Shown: positions 14,201-23,327 of the stretch, one piece after another
How the letters are laid out: each line of letters begins with the position of its first letter
How positions within the stretch are numbered: position 1 is the first letter of the stretch
DNA from: Tubiluchus corallicola
Taxonomy: Eukaryota; Priapulida; Priapulimorpha; Priapulimorphida; Tubiluchidae
Assembly: GCA_030141605.1 (NCBI GenBank)
Contig: JAQGDQ010000308.1
Span: 1 to 64,000 of the forward strand
Length of the DNA: 64,000 nucleotides
Direction of reading: 5' to 3'
Program-made: the position numbers and the translations under genes
The notes under the pieces: generated by a model
What the model saw: the letters and a program-made list of their open reading frames with translations, nothing else
The model's database searches: none
Told to the model about the DNA's origin: nothing

Positions 14201-14412
14201 AAGTGCAAGAAGTGATAATAATCTTGATATATAAATAAACAACAAAACAACGCTGGTGCGCATCCTTACAATTTGGAATGTTTGATAATTTCTTTAGTGG
14301 AAGAGCCATAGCTTGTTTCCAGCAAAGATCCATCTTCCTGCCGTTTTCTCGATTTTGACAGACCCAATAGACGATCAGTTTCTTTAGCGTCATCGTAGTC
14401 ATCTTCATCCAT
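793..14412 (-). CDS. ABCB1-like: ABCB1-like multidrug transporter (P-glycoprotein family), 5' part, 20 coding exons
   Basis: A full-size ABC exporter of the plasma membrane that pumps lipophilic compounds or lipids using ATP. Twenty exons on the minus strand join in phase to 2,715 nt (905 codons), each with AG acceptor and GT donor. In transcript order they are 14412-14270, 13991-13934, 13472-13335, 12474-12358, 12216-12083, 11009-10838, 10356-10232, 9775-9659, 9469-9415, 8962-8849, 8531-8421, 8259-8134, 8007-7804, 7626-7456, 7283-7082, 5247-5138, 4226-4080, 3617-3513, 1487-1326 and 996-793. The order is acidic N-terminus, TMD1, NBD1, charged linker, most of TMD2. NBD2 must lie to the left of the window. 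The ATG at 14412 is chosen because it opens the exon whose phase (2) fits exon 2. The exact donor of exon 3 (13335 or 13338) is uncertain. ABCB1, ABCB4 and ABCB11 cannot be separated by eye. Confidence 0.93.
2011..3322 (-). mobile_element. Decayed hAT DNA transposon in an ABCB1-like intron
   Basis: The ends are inverted repeats: CAGTGGCAGACTGGGCC on the left and, read inward from the right, CAGTGGCAGACAGGC. The flanking 8-bp direct repeats are GTACACAC (2003-2010) and GCGCACAC (3323-3330), two mismatches apart, as expected for an old hAT insertion. On the minus strand near 2529-2600 a reading frame contains [14 protein letters not shown], which matches the conserved C-terminal dimerisation motif of hAT transposases. 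The rest of the transposase is broken by stops. An (AT)n tract lies at 2943-2970. The element sits wholly inside the intron between exons 19 and 18. Confidence 0.8.
6016..6522. mobile_element. Non-autonomous hAT MITE, 507 bp
   Basis: The left end reads CAGCAGTTCCCAACCTTTTG and the right end is its imperfect inverse, with GGTTGGGAACC near the edge. The 8-bp target-site duplication is GTGTTGAC (6008-6015) and GTGTAGAC (6523-6530), one mismatch. The size, lack of coding capacity and 8-bp duplication identify a hAT-type MITE. It lies in the intron between exons 16 and 15 of the ABCB1-like gene. Confidence 0.85.
7082..8259 (-). CDS. ABCB1-like: first nucleotide-binding domain (exons 12-15)
   Basis: This is a complete NBD with every catalytic motif. 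Walker [10 protein letters not shown] is at about residues 447-455, the Q-loop glutamine in VVSQEP near 495, and the ABC signature LSGGQ near 551-555. Walker [13 protein letters not shown] carries the catalytic glutamate near 576, and the H-loop is VVAHRLST near residue 607. The D-loop (SALD) is intact. The last exon (7283-7082) ends in phase 1 and completes a Glu codon with exon 16 (5247-5138), which settles the ambiguous acceptor there. No lesions are visible, so this copy looks functional in the part that can be seen. Confidence 0.95.
8421..14412 (-). CDS. ABCB1-like: N-terminus and TMD1 (exons 1-11)
   Basis: This block encodes about residues 1-428. Exons 1-2 give a charged cytosolic tail rich in D, E and K. 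TM1 is in exon 3, around the [17 protein letters not shown] stretch, which strongly resembles the P-glycoprotein TM1 signature. TM2 is in exon 4. Exon 5 holds the first intracellular coupling helix ([20 protein letters not shown]). Exon 6 contains TM3-TM4 (GDKLSLF to [10 protein letters not shown]), exon 7 the [18 protein letters not shown] segment, and exons 8-10 TM5-TM6. Exon 11 leads into the NBD ([13 protein letters not shown]). The external loop between TM1 and TM2 is short and has one N-linked glycosylation sequon (NMT) at the start of exon 4. Confidence 0.92.
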
Positions 14413-15186
14413 TCTCGTTTCTTGGCGCTAAACCTGTGCGTAGTTCACAAACACTTATACGCGTTTACGTAAGATGATCACAGACTTGGATATACACACG
14501 CGGCATCACAATTATAACAGAGCACGTGAATCGTAGTAGTAGTAATTCATAAGCATTGATTATAACTTGGTCCACACCACAAACGACTGCACAGCGGCAA
14601 GAAAAGTTAGTCTGCGACAAATATACAGCAACAGACTCATTAGTTAAACAACATTCTAGGCTACAGAGTTATGAAATCAAGTACGTAAAACTAGCCAAAC
14701 TACTGTATGTACAGAATCCCGGAATTACTCATGTTTCTTCCTTCGGACTGAACAGGACTCCTACTCCCTCGCGCGTGACAGATCGGCTCTGAAGCGGAAA
14801 TCGCGTAAGCTAGTCAATCACTTGATAAAGCTGCTGTTAAATATACTACAGATCTTCGTTCAATCAGGCCACTGTCAGAGTTATGACTCATTTTGATTAT
14901 GGAGCTTTAGCTTTAGCTTTAGAGAAACAAAAACAATGTTTTGCCACAAAATTATCACTAACAAATTAGTCATAAGAATTATAGCTTTTTGGACTGGAGC
15001 TGATTCATAAGCTCTTTAACTGTATCTCTGTAAGCTACCTTGAACAGTTATTGGGCCAGTCCCACCGTGGATACGCTCGATTCTGTTCTTTATCAGTGGC
15101 GAGCAAACAGACATCAATAAAAAATGCATGTTTGCGAGATCAACTCGATTATAAAATCATGCCATATGTCTTTTACATCATCTATG
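14413..15186 (-). promoter_or_regulatory. 5' flank of the ABCB1-like gene, duplicated at 35,892-36,650
   Basis: This is the sequence immediately upstream of the start ATG. On the minus strand GGTTTAG ends about 15 nt before the ATG and could be a splice acceptor for a 5'UTR exon or a spliced leader. No TATA box is evident close by. The whole stretch has a close copy upstream of the second ABCB exon 1, so it was duplicated with the gene start. The Gmr1-like retrotransposon begins 780 bp upstream of the ATG and may have displaced distal control sequence. Confidence 0.5.
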
Positions 15187-15191
15187 CACTT
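15187..15191. repeat. Target-site duplication CACTT (partner at 23,136-23,140)
   Basis: CACTT directly abuts both LTR ends, and 5 bp is the usual length for Ty3/gypsy integrases. The unoccupied paralogous site reads TACTT at 36,651-36,655, which confirms the insertion point to the base. Confidence 0.92.
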
Positions 15192-16183
15192 TGTGACCAT
15201 GTAGTCTAAGTTCCGTTATTGTAAATATGTGGTTTGTGACTTAAGTGTAACCCTTAGGTAAAGAATAAAACACTTAGTCGAAAACACTGAGAAGAAACCA
15301 CTGAATTAATAAAATAATATAACAATTTAATGAATGTTTCAAAACACATTACGAGACAACTGTTAATAATAAAGACTAAGTCGGCTAAGAAGAGAAAGAA
15401 CAACGTAATGTTTTTCACCAGTGCAGTCTTTGCATCATCAAGCGACCATTCTCCCGCTAACCTTCCGCGCCATCTCACCACCAGGGGCCCGATCGAGGGA
15501 TGGTGCACCACAGAACGGCCGACCACACCACCTCTTGATGGATCTGACCACGTGGACGACGATGTCTCCAAACCCCGACGACTCCCTATGCACACGCCTC
15601 CACTTACACGACGCCAAAATAGGGTTGCATCCAAGTTCCCGCACTCGCCGCAAGGCAAGGACCACCAATTCCGCAATCACAGCATGGAAGCACCAACGAC
15701 AGTATCATCAAAGTCAGGTAAATACTGGTAAGTATCATCAGCAGCAGATATCATCGAAAACTGGTAAGTGATGTATCATCAGCGTCAGGAAAATATAATC
15801 AGTAACAGGTAAATATCATTGCTAGAATGCAACTATCGTCTCTGTCGTAACCAGGTAGACAGATCGCTTTTCTACAAGCAAGCACCGTTACTACTAAACC
15901 ATCATTTTATGACATGTGAACGTCCGCTTAACTCGCCAACTTAAAGCGGAATACCAGGGCGAACTGAACAGCCAAAATTTCGTCTACGTGGCTTCAATCA
16001 CAGGATATAGTAGTAATGCATAAACAGTATCACTGAATGTACAGGTGAAATCTGATTTCAGAACAGGTTGGCTTCTGTCATTATACCGTTAAACATCTTA
16101 ACTAAAGTTCTTTTATAAATGGTGGAATTATAACAGTAGGAACTAGTTACATAACCTGGCCTAAAATAAGCCTGAGCGTCACA
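15192..16183 (-). repeat. LTR (3' LTR of the minus-strand Gmr1-like element)
   Basis: Starts TGTGACCATG and ends GAGCGTCACA. It is 992 bp, 8 bp longer than its partner because of one indel near 15,318. Open frames on both strands within it (for example 15,330-15,731) recur in the other LTR and have no recognisable protein content. Confidence 0.93.
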
Positions 16184-16777
16184 TAGCATCCTCCGTTACA
16201 AAAGCTTGATCCATCAAATTTTTTTACTAAAATGTGATATCAAGACTTTTAACACAATAGGTCAGGGCAATAAACTAGTTACACAAGAAATCGTGATACA
16301 TATTCATCACAATAATAGAACAAAAATAACTAATGTGAATGACAAAAAATACAATACTCAATCACAGTCTTCATCAACAAATCTTTGTGAATTCCTTCAC
16401 TCATGAAATAATTACATATCAGGTAATACAGTATTTGTTTACTCTTAAGCTTACAACACAAGGTTCAAATCTTGGTTTCAAAATAAATGAATGAAGTAAA
16501 AATAAAACACTGTATTGTTTCGAACAAAGGAGAAACACTTTTACTATTAACCAGCATAACAAGATTAAAATAATACAGTACAACACCACATCATGTTTTC
16601 CATTACCACTCCTAGATGGCATTGCGAATACATTAAACTAATTTCGCAACAAAATTCTATTACTTGTAATTCATTTCTAATGAATTGGCTTCATATAATG
16701 TAAAAGAAAATGTTTCAAACTGGTCAGAGGTGATCTTTAATCACCTAACTTGGGCTTTAGTGGTTGGAATTACCCAT
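16184..16777 (-). other. 3' untranslated internal region of the Gmr1-like element
   Basis: About 0.6 kb between the RNase H stop and the 3' LTR. No env-like or other frame is supported. The bases next to the LTR on the minus strand (AACGGAGGATGCTA) are moderately purine-rich and are the likely polypurine tract, though it is short. Confidence 0.5.
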
Positions 16778-17824
16778 TCATAGACGTGAAAGAGAATCTG
16801 CTACAATATTATCTTTTCCAGCAATATTCTCTACAGTAAAGTGGAATTCTTGCAAAATAAGCGCCCATGTACAAAGGCGGCGATTATTTCTCTTCATGCG
16901 TGGGAGTGCTAGCAAACTACGTTGGTCAGTTCGTACTATGAACTCATGACCTTCTAAGTAGTAAAGTAACTTAGATACAGAATACACTACTGCCAACAAC
17001 ACAATTTCCACAACACTATAATTTCGTTCACACGTAGTCAACTTTCTGCTCACATGTGTAATTGGCACCTCACCTAACTCACTCTGCACTTGTGTCAGCA
17101 CTCCACCAATACCATTAAATGAAGCATCAGTTGTTAGAACGAATTTCTGCGAAAAATCAGGTGAGTGAAGTACCGTGTCTGAGTTCAGTGCAGTGCGCAG
17201 TTCTATAAAGCTGCGTTCACACTCTTCATTCCAGTCAACATGTACAGGAGCATTTTTCTCAAGCAGTGCATACAAGGGTACCGCAATGGAACTAAACATC
17301 GGAATAAACCGTCGGTAAAAACCGATTAGACCGAGGAAAGCTCGTACTTGTCTTTTGGTCTGAGGACGAGGGGTTTCATGAATCTTTTGAATCTTCTCGA
17401 CCTGTGGGCGTAAGCGATTCTTTCCAACAACATATCCGAGACATTTGGTCTCAGTTTGGGCGAAGTTGCACTTCTTTGGTTTAAGTGCAAGACCAGCACG
17501 TCGTAGCAGGGCTAATACCAACCGAATATGTTGCAGGTGGGATTGCCAAGTGTTTGATTTAATCAAGATGTCATCAATATATCCGTGGGCATATTCCTCT
17601 GCAGCTTCTAACACCCTGTCTACCAAACTTTGACAGGTTTGTGCACTATTAACAAGGCCAAAAGGCATCACAACGAATTCGAATTTTCCGAATTCTGTAA
17701 CGAAAGCAGAGTATGCTTGGGATTCTTCGGCGAGTTTTATTTGCCAGTACGCCTTTGAAAGGTCTAATGTGGTTATCCAGAGAGCGCCATGCATGCCGTC
17801 CACGATGTCATCTACACGAGGCAT
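16778..17824 (-). CDS. pol: Pol of the Gmr1-like element: reverse transcriptase palm and RNase H (C-terminus)
   Basis: 348 codons, in the same frame as the upstream pol piece and separated from it by one TAA. The reverse transcriptase motifs are intact: LDLSKAYWQI (first catalytic Asp), VMPFGLVNSAQ and YIDDILI (the YxDD box). Then come the connection region (RAFLGLIGFYRRFIP) and RNase H (TTDASFNGIGGVL, YSVVEIVLLAVVY, VRTDQRSL). The protein ends at the usual RNase H boundary (VADSLSRL) and nothing follows. In ordinary Ty3/gypsy elements integrase would come next; here it has already been encoded upstream. Confidence 0.95.
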   Translation of the reverse strand: MPRVDDIVDGMHGALWITTLDLSKAYWQIKLAEESQAYSAFVTEFGKFEFVVMPFGLVNSAQTCQSLVDRVLEAAEEYAHGYIDDILIKSNTWQSHLQHIRLVLALLRRAGLALKPKKCNFAQTETKCLGYVVGKNRLRPQVEKIQKIHETPRPQTKRQVRAFLGLIGFYRRFIPMFSSIAVPLYALLEKNAPVHVDWNEECERSFIELRTALNSDTVLHSPDFSQKFVLTTDASFNGIGGVLTQVQSELGEVPITHVSRKLTTCERNYSVVEIVLLAVVYSVSKLLYYLEGHEFIVRTDQRSLLALPRMKRNNRRLCTWALILQEFHFTVENIAGKDNIVADSLSRL

Positions 17825-17863
17825 GATATAGTGATTGAAAGCCGTTTGAGCATTTAAAAGCCT

Positions 17864-20050
17864 TTAATCTATACAGAAACGAAAACCTGATGCAGCGTCC
17901 TTTTTTGGCACAAGGACAACTGGTGAAGAAAATTCAGAATTAGATCTGCGTATCACTTGTAATTTCTGCATCTCTTCTAATTCTTTTCTGATAACCTCTC
18001 TGCGAGCATGAGGAGTTCGGTATGGCCTCTGTCTAACTGGCGTAGGATTTGTTAGAGTAATACGATATTGAACTAATTCAGTGCGACCAGGAAGATCAGT
18101 GAACATCTCTGAAAATTCTGCAAGTACTGCTGCCAACTCACTGATCTGTTTATCATTGAGATGAGAGACGTATGCTACATCATTGAGAGACTGGGTGGGT
18201 GAGGCAGAAGGCGGGAATGCATATTCAGGAAGTTTCAATGAACACTCATTTTCCTCCTGCTCGTCCACCTTCACATCACCACTACCAACTTCAGACAAAA
18301 CACTGTCTAGTGACGTTGTACTAAATTCCTCACACTTTGCAAACAAAACCATGTGCTCGTCGCGTTCAACAAATGGTTTCAACATGTTGATATGATATGT
18401 TCTTGTATCGCGTTTGCGTGCACTTTTGCCTCCTAAATGTATGTTATATGTCCAATCAGACAATTTATCAACAACTGTAAAGGGGCCACGATAGCGCTTT
18501 TGCATTTTGCTTTTACCTTCAGGCATTAAAACAAGAACTTTCTGCCCTATTTCAAGCGAGCGTTCTGAAGTGGTTTTATCATACCACTTTTTCTGTGATA
18601 TTTTAGCTTTTTGCAAAGCTTCATGGGCATCAGCAGTTGACTCTTCTACAGTGTAAATTATGCGAGTGACGTAATCATCAATTTCCTCCCACTTAGGAGC
18701 TTCTACAGAGCCCCAACGTTCCTTTAGGGCAGCCAAAGGCCCACGTACGGGAAAACCATAAACTAACTGAAATGGGGCATACCCAGTGGATTCTTGGGGT
18801 ACTTCCCGGAAAGCAAATAAAATAAACGGAATAGTTTCATCCCAGGGTAAATGTTTCTCATTTTGCATGACTTTTAAAATGCAGGATTTTAATGAGCCAT
18901 TAAATCTCTCGGTTAACCCATTCCCCTGCGGGTTGTATGGGGAAGTGAAAATTCCCTTTACACCCAAGGCCTGTTCTAAATCATGGATTAACTGTGATGT
19001 GAATTGAGTACCTCTGTCGGTTAAAATCTCACGCGGGATGCCATGTCGACATATGTATTGCAATAAAGCTTTAACAACAGTAGTGGTTTCAATATTTGGC
19101 AGCGGGTAGCAATCGGGGTACCTCGTGGCATGATCTATTATTACTAACGCGTACTTATTCCCCGAGGGTGTTCTCTTCATAGGCCCAATAATATCCATGG
19201 CTATAGTTCGAAATGCAATCGAAGGTATGGACAATGGCTTTAATTTCGCTTTATCAGAACGTTTAATTCTCGCCGTTTTCTGACATGGGACACACGAGCG
19301 ACAATATTGTATCACTGAACGTTTAACTCTAGGCCAAATACGTTCTTGTAAAACACGTTGGGTAGTTTTACGGATGCCCAGGTGACCAGCTATGTGCGCA
19401 TCATGTGCCAAAGATAAGACTGCCAAACGTCTAGACTTGGGTACAACCAAAAGTTCGCGGGGTTCAGCATCGCGCTTTTCACGTGCCAGGTAATATAAAA
19501 CCCCATATTTAATGAAGTAACCCTTTCTTTGGGCTCGAGCTGCAGTTTCTGTGACTGCGTGATCACGTAAATTGCGCAAACTAACATCATCGCGCTGTTC
19601 TTGCTGCAATTGTTCTTTACTAAGCTGTAACAGCTGCTGTTGCTGTGCTTTAGATGCAATATTTTTTTCCGCTTTTTGATTAGAGTTTAAACTACTTAGT
19701 AATTGTTTCTCGCTGTTAGCTTCTGCTTGTAGCTGCTTTGCTTTTGATCGGGTTACTGCAAAAGCTTTTTTCGAATTACCAGCTTGTTTCGCGACATTTG
19801 TATTTCCACTCACAAGCTCATGAAAATAATATGACGTATCTGAATTTTCAGGTGTGATACATTCTAAATCAACTGACTTAGGTGGTGTACTAAAACTCTG
19901 TTTAATGTTAAATGGTGTCACAGCAGTTCGGTAATCATTACCTAGCAAAAAGGGCACAGGAAGACTATCAGACACTGCCACTCTCAATCTGTCATTGACT
20001 AGCATACATTCCACCTCAACGACAGCTATACGTGTATTTTTAGCATCCAA
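17864..20050 (-). CDS. pol: Pol of the Gmr1-like element: protease end, integrase, start of reverse transcriptase
   Basis: 728 codons. First comes the rest of the protease (VAVSDSLPVPFLLGNDY). The integrase follows: an HHCC zinc domain (HDAHIAGH ... YCRSCVPC, about 19,400-19,270), the catalytic core with Asp in MDIIGP (near 19,195), Asp in TDRGTQF (near 19,015) and Glu in LTERFNG (near 18,910; exactly 35 residues after the second Asp). A GPF-type C-terminal module (RYRGPFTVV, near 18,490) ends it. A spacer and the reverse transcriptase fingers then follow in the same frame (TPVRQRPYRTP ... SSPVVLVPKKD). It stops at a TAA (17,864-17,866) after FRFCID, where Ty3/gypsy enzymes normally have Tyr. 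The frame then continues unbroken into the next piece, so this is a single nonsense change. Confidence 0.93.
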   Translation of the reverse strand: MDAKNTRIAVVEVECMLVNDRLRVAVSDSLPVPFLLGNDYRTAVTPFNIKQSFSTPPKSVDLECITPENSDTSYYFHELVSGNTNVAKQAGNSKKAFAVTRSKAKQLQAEANSEKQLLSSLNSNQKAEKNIASKAQQQQLLQLSKEQLQQEQRDDVSLRNLRDHAVTETAARAQRKGYFIKYGVLYYLAREKRDAEPRELLVVPKSRRLAVLSLAHDAHIAGHLGIRKTTQRVLQERIWPRVKRSVIQYCRSCVPCQKTARIKRSDKAKLKPLSIPSIAFRTIAMDIIGPMKRTPSGNKYALVIIDHATRYPDCYPLPNIETTTVVKALLQYICRHGIPREILTDRGTQFTSQLIHDLEQALGVKGIFTSPYNPQGNGLTERFNGSLKSCILKVMQNEKHLPWDETIPFILFAFREVPQESTGYAPFQLVYGFPVRGPLAALKERWGSVEAPKWEEIDDYVTRIIYTVEESTADAHEALQKAKISQKKWYDKTTSERSLEIGQKVLVLMPEGKSKMQKRYRGPFTVVDKLSDWTYNIHLGGKSARKRDTRTYHINMLKPFVERDEHMVLFAKCEEFSTTSLDSVLSEVGSGDVKVDEQEENECSLKLPEYAFPPSASPTQSLNDVAYVSHLNDKQISELAAVLAEFSEMFTDLPGRTELVQYRITLTNPTPVRQRPYRTPHARREVIRKELEEMQKLQVIRRSNSEFSSPVVLVPKKDAASGFRFCID

Positions 20051-20451
20051 ATTTTGGTATAATTTTCACTTTGTAGAAACTGTTCTGGACGGACATAACG
20101 TGGTTGGATCAAACTCACGCTAGCACCAGAATCTCTTATACCATCGATCCAGATACCATTAATTTTAGCTTTAAAGCTAAACTCATCAGACTCAGGCACA
20201 CACTCAGGCATAGCCGCAGGTGAACTGGTAGAGTGACTGGTATTTCCTGTCTTGGCCAAGAATTGACGACTAGGATTTCTACTCTTGCCACTAGTTTCAC
20301 CATAATTAGGGCGTTTCGGGCACTGGATCCTTTTGTGTCCAAGTTCTCCACAAGTATAACAGCGTATCTTCTTCATGACGTCATTATTCATCTTTTTTCC
20401 AGAACCATTTGAAAAAACTGCCGGCCTAGAATTTCCACGCTGTTGTTGCAT
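20026..20451 (-). CDS. Nucleocapsid zinc knuckle and start of protease
   Basis: 141 codons in the frame shifted by one from gag and from the rest of pol. Residues 31-44 (CYTCGELGHKRIQC) form one CX2CX4HX4C zinc knuckle that binds the RNA genome. The protease active-site motif DSGAS lies near residue 107. The frame drifts into a stop just after NYTKI, while the rest of the protease continues in another frame starting at about 20,055. The change is at an AAAATTT run, so it compensates for the gag shift. Net effect: gag and pol share one frame and only this piece is displaced. Confidence 0.85.
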   Translation of the reverse strand: MQQQRGNSRPAVFSNGSGKKMNNDVMKKIRCYTCGELGHKRIQCPKRPNYGETSGKSRNPSRQFLAKTGNTSHSTSSPAAMPECVPESDEFSFKAKINGIWIDGIRDSGASVSLIQPRYVRPEQFLQSENYTKIWMLKIHV

Positions 20452-20455
20452 TTGT

Positions 20456-21601
20456 TTAAGTTTTGAAGCCCCTACCTAATGCATTAGAAGCAATGTACAA
20501 ATCAGCTTTCTCTGCCACCTTTTCCATTGTCTTCTGCCCTTGCTGCCTGACCCAAATGCTCATTTCACGGGGCATTAATGTAAGGGCCTGCTCAATACAT
20601 AGCAGTTCAGAAACGTTCTCAAAGGTGGACGCTTCTTCGGCTTTCAGCCATTCTTGCAAGGCACGATCAAGCCGTACAAAAAGCTGACGGAATGTTTCAT
20701 CCGGTCTCCGAGTAATCTTGCGGAAACGCTCAAGATACATGTCATTGGAGAGGACATAGGCAGCTAACAAAGTCTTCTTTACAACATTGTAATCTTGCAT
20801 GCTGTCAAGTGGTACTTGTTGAAAAGCCTGGGCTGCTTTTCCGGATAAAGCTGGGCCCAGCGATGCAGCAAAGTGTTTCTCTTCAAGGCCATTAGCTTTA
20901 GCTACTGCTTCAAACCACTGTAAGAAAGTATGCAGATCATCGGTTCCCTCTGTAAAAACACGTGATAACTTTACACGGGGTATTCGAGATGCGGTTGTAG
21001 TAAGTATGCCATCAGATGATTGAGAAGGAGCCTGTGTCACGTGACTTGGAGATGAGGCACCCAGCTCACGAAGCCTCAACTCAAACTGATACTGCTCTTT
21101 CTGCATTCGTTCTCTGCGTTCCTCACGCTCACGTTCCCATTCTCTCTCTTCACGTTGCATACGTTCACGCCTTTCTTCACGTTCCCGTTCCCATTCACGC
21201 TCTTTCTCGCGCTCTACTAACTTTAACTTTTCAATATTGTAAAGAGATACTGAACGTTCTGTCATCTCATCATTCGCAGGTTTACCATTAATAGCAGAAT
21301 GCAAGGTAAGGTCGGCAGGAGGGGGAGTTGCTAACAGTTGATCAGACACACGTCTGCGCCCACACATCTGCGCAACAGACACAGTCGGTGTGCTTGACAC
21401 ACCTCCAACTTCTTTCGGTCTAACACTAGGTTCACCTGTCGTCACAGGGTTACCCTGTGCATTCATGATTATATCAATTATTCCGGCCTTATTTGTACCC
21501 TGTGGTAAAGTTAGCCTACGTTCAACAGTTATCTGCTTTAAGACAGGTACAGTTAGTTGCTGCAATTCACTCTCGACGTAAACGCGTGACATTCTAATCA
21601 C
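20456..21601 (-). CDS. gag: Gag of the Gmr1-like element (matrix/capsid part)
   Basis: 381 codons; structural protein of the intracellular particle. Residues about 130-180 are a highly charged helical stretch with an internal near-perfect tandem repeat (unit EREWEREREERRERMQ), probably a coiled coil. A capsid-like region follows (about 215-375), with FLQWFEAVAKANGLEEKHFA and RFRKITRRPDETFRQLFVRL. The frame ends at a TAA at 20,456-20,458, directly after an AAAA run. The nucleocapsid zinc knuckle continues in the next frame a few bases on. This suggests a one-base insertion in this copy, though a programmed frameshift is possible. Confidence 0.9.
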   Translation of the reverse strand: MIRMSRVYVESELQQLTVPVLKQITVERRLTLPQGTNKAGIIDIIMNAQGNPVTTGEPSVRPKEVGGVSSTPTVSVAQMCGRRRVSDQLLATPPPADLTLHSAINGKPANDEMTERSVSLYNIEKLKLVEREKEREWEREREERRERMQREEREWEREREERRERMQKEQYQFELRLRELGASSPSHVTQAPSQSSDGILTTTASRIPRVKLSRVFTEGTDDLHTFLQWFEAVAKANGLEEKHFAASLGPALSGKAAQAFQQVPLDSMQDYNVVKKTLLAAYVLSNDMYLERFRKITRRPDETFRQLFVRLDRALQEWLKAEEASTFENVSELLCIEQALTLMPREMSIWVRQQGQKTMEKVAEKADLYIASNALGRGFKT

Positions 21602-22129
21602 AGGATAATATAGGACAAATAGTAGTTACAGTGAAAAAACTTTATGCTTGCAGAATATTTATAGATCTATCATTCAACTGACCCACACTGGCTCAGCGCA
21701 TACAATCATACAAAAATACTGTATATTAGGGTAATGTGAGTGCAAGTCAAACAAAGTAGCAAACTAGGAATATACAAAATCTAGGCCAAGACTTTTGACT
21801 AGCCTGCAACGAAATAACGGTTTCACTAGCACTTAAAACGTTTACAGTGCAGTCAAGGTCAAATCGGCATTCAAGTCGGCTTACACCTGGATTTATAGCG
21901 TTTACAAAATCTGCAGGAAACCTATTTAAATAATGGACAAAACACATTCAACTGAGTAATCAATAAATTCACTCAACGGAAGATGCTATGTTCTTTCGAT
22001 ATGCTTTTGCCCAAAGATCCCCCCAGAAAATTAGCTATGTAACTAATTACCTGAAAGTAAATATCATTAAATTCTCAAAATGCCGACAAAGAATTTTATT
22101 CCTACCGAGTTACACCAAACAAAGTCAAA
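21602..22129 (-). other. 5' leader of the Gmr1-like element
   Basis: Untranslated leader between the primer-binding site and gag. No frame of note; presumably contains the packaging signal. Confidence 0.5.
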
Positions 22130-22148
22130 AATCCCACTTCTGACACCA
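22130..22148 (-). other. Primer-binding site, tRNA-Leu type
   Basis: Three bases inside the 5' LTR, the minus strand reads TGGTGTCAGAAGTGGGATT. This is complementary to the 3' end of animal tRNA-Leu (CCCACTTCTGACA plus CCA), recalled from general knowledge. It marks the start of minus-strand DNA synthesis and confirms the element's orientation. Confidence 0.75.
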
Positions 22149-22151
22149 TAA

Positions 22152-23135
22152 TGTGACGATGTAGTCTAAGTTCCGTTATTGTAAATATGTGGTTTGTGAC
22201 TTAAGTGTAACCCTTAGGTAAAGAATAAAACACTTAGTCGAAAACACTGAGAAGAAACCACTGAATTAATAAAATAATTTAATGAATGTTTCAAAACACA
22301 TTACGAGACAACTGTTAATAATAAAGACTAAGCCGGCTAAGAAGAGAAAGAACAACGTAATGTTTTTCACCAGTGCAGTCTTTGCATCATCAAGCGACCA
22401 TTCTCCCGCTAACCTTTCGCGCCCTCTCACCACCAGGGGCCCGATCGAGGGATGGTGCACCACAGAACGGCCGACCACACCACCTCTTGATGGATCTGAC
22501 CACGTGGACGAAGATGTCTCCAAACCCCGACGACTCCCTATGCACACGCCTCCACTTACACGACGCCAAAACAGGGTTGCATCCAAGTTCCCGCACTCGC
22601 CGCAAGGCAAGGACCACCAATTCCGCAATCACAGCATGGAAGCACCAACGACAGTATCATCAAAGTCAGGTAAATACTGGTAAGTATCATCAGCAGCAGA
22701 TATCATCGAAAACTGGTAAGTGATGTATCATCAGCGTCAGGAAAATATAATCAGTAACAGGTAAATATCATTGCTAGAATGCAACTATCGTCTCTGTCGT
22801 AACCAGGTAGACAGATCGCTTTTCTACAAGCAAGCACCGTTACTACTAAACCATCATTTTATGACATGTGAACGTCCGCTTAACTCGCCAACTTAAAGCG
22901 GAATACCAGGGCGAACTGAACAGCCAAAATTTCGTCTACGTGGCTTCAATCACAGGATATAGTAGTAATGCATAAACAGTATCACTGAATGTACAGGTGA
23001 AATCTGATTTCAGAACAGGTTGGCTTCTGTCATTATACCGTTAAACATCTTAACTAAAGTTCTTTTATAAATGGTGGAATTATAACAGTAGGAACTAGTT
23101 ACATAACCTGGCCTAAAATAAGCCTGAGCGTCACA
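22152..23135 (-). repeat. LTR (5' LTR of the minus-strand Gmr1-like element)
   Basis: 984 bp, TGTGACGATG to GAGCGTCACA. It should carry the promoter of the element on the minus strand. The body is much more GC-rich (22,400-22,620) than the surrounding DNA. It is nearly identical to 15,192-16,183. Confidence 0.93.
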
Positions 23136-23140
23136 CACTT

Positions 23141-23280
23141 ACTGTTCACTGCCCCCTGGTTACATTTTTAGTTTCAGCAGGTCGTTAACGTACGTCCTAG
23201 TCATTCGCAATTTATCTGCGTTCCACTCATACATTTTGCAGATACATAAGCCCCATTTGTTGACACACACGCGCACGCAT

Positions 23281-23327
<47 letters not shown>

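Larger units (their letters stand above)
15192..23135 (-). mobile_element. Gmr1-like Ty3/gypsy LTR retrotransposon, nearly complete
   Basis: A 7.9-kb element in minus orientation. It has two LTRs (992 and 984 bp) with TGTGAC/GTCACA ends, a 5-bp target duplication CACTT at 15,187-15,191 and 23,136-23,140, a tRNA-Leu type primer site, gag, and a pol that runs protease, integrase, reverse transcriptase, RNase H. Integrase lies before reverse transcriptase; normal Ty3/gypsy elements have it last. This order defines the Gmr1 group. By eye the LTRs differ at about six positions plus one 8-bp indel, so the insertion is young. The coding region still has one nonsense codon and two one-base frame changes. 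No env-like frame exists between RNase H and the 3' LTR. Confidence 0.93.

Noticed and set aside
15254-15771. Several open frames of 80-140 codons on both strands, repeated at 22,266-22,723
   Set aside because: They lie inside the two LTRs, overlap in several frames at once because the LTR body is GC-rich, and contain no recognisable domain.
16778-20050. Integrase-first order as an assembly or recombination artefact
   Set aside because: Integrase runs into reverse transcriptase in a single uninterrupted frame with a natural spacer, and RNase H ends at a natural boundary next to the LTR.
23271-23327. Coding Val/Cys repeat in a LINE protein
   Set aside because: It is a (CA)n microsatellite read in frame; the paralogous block lacks the expansion.
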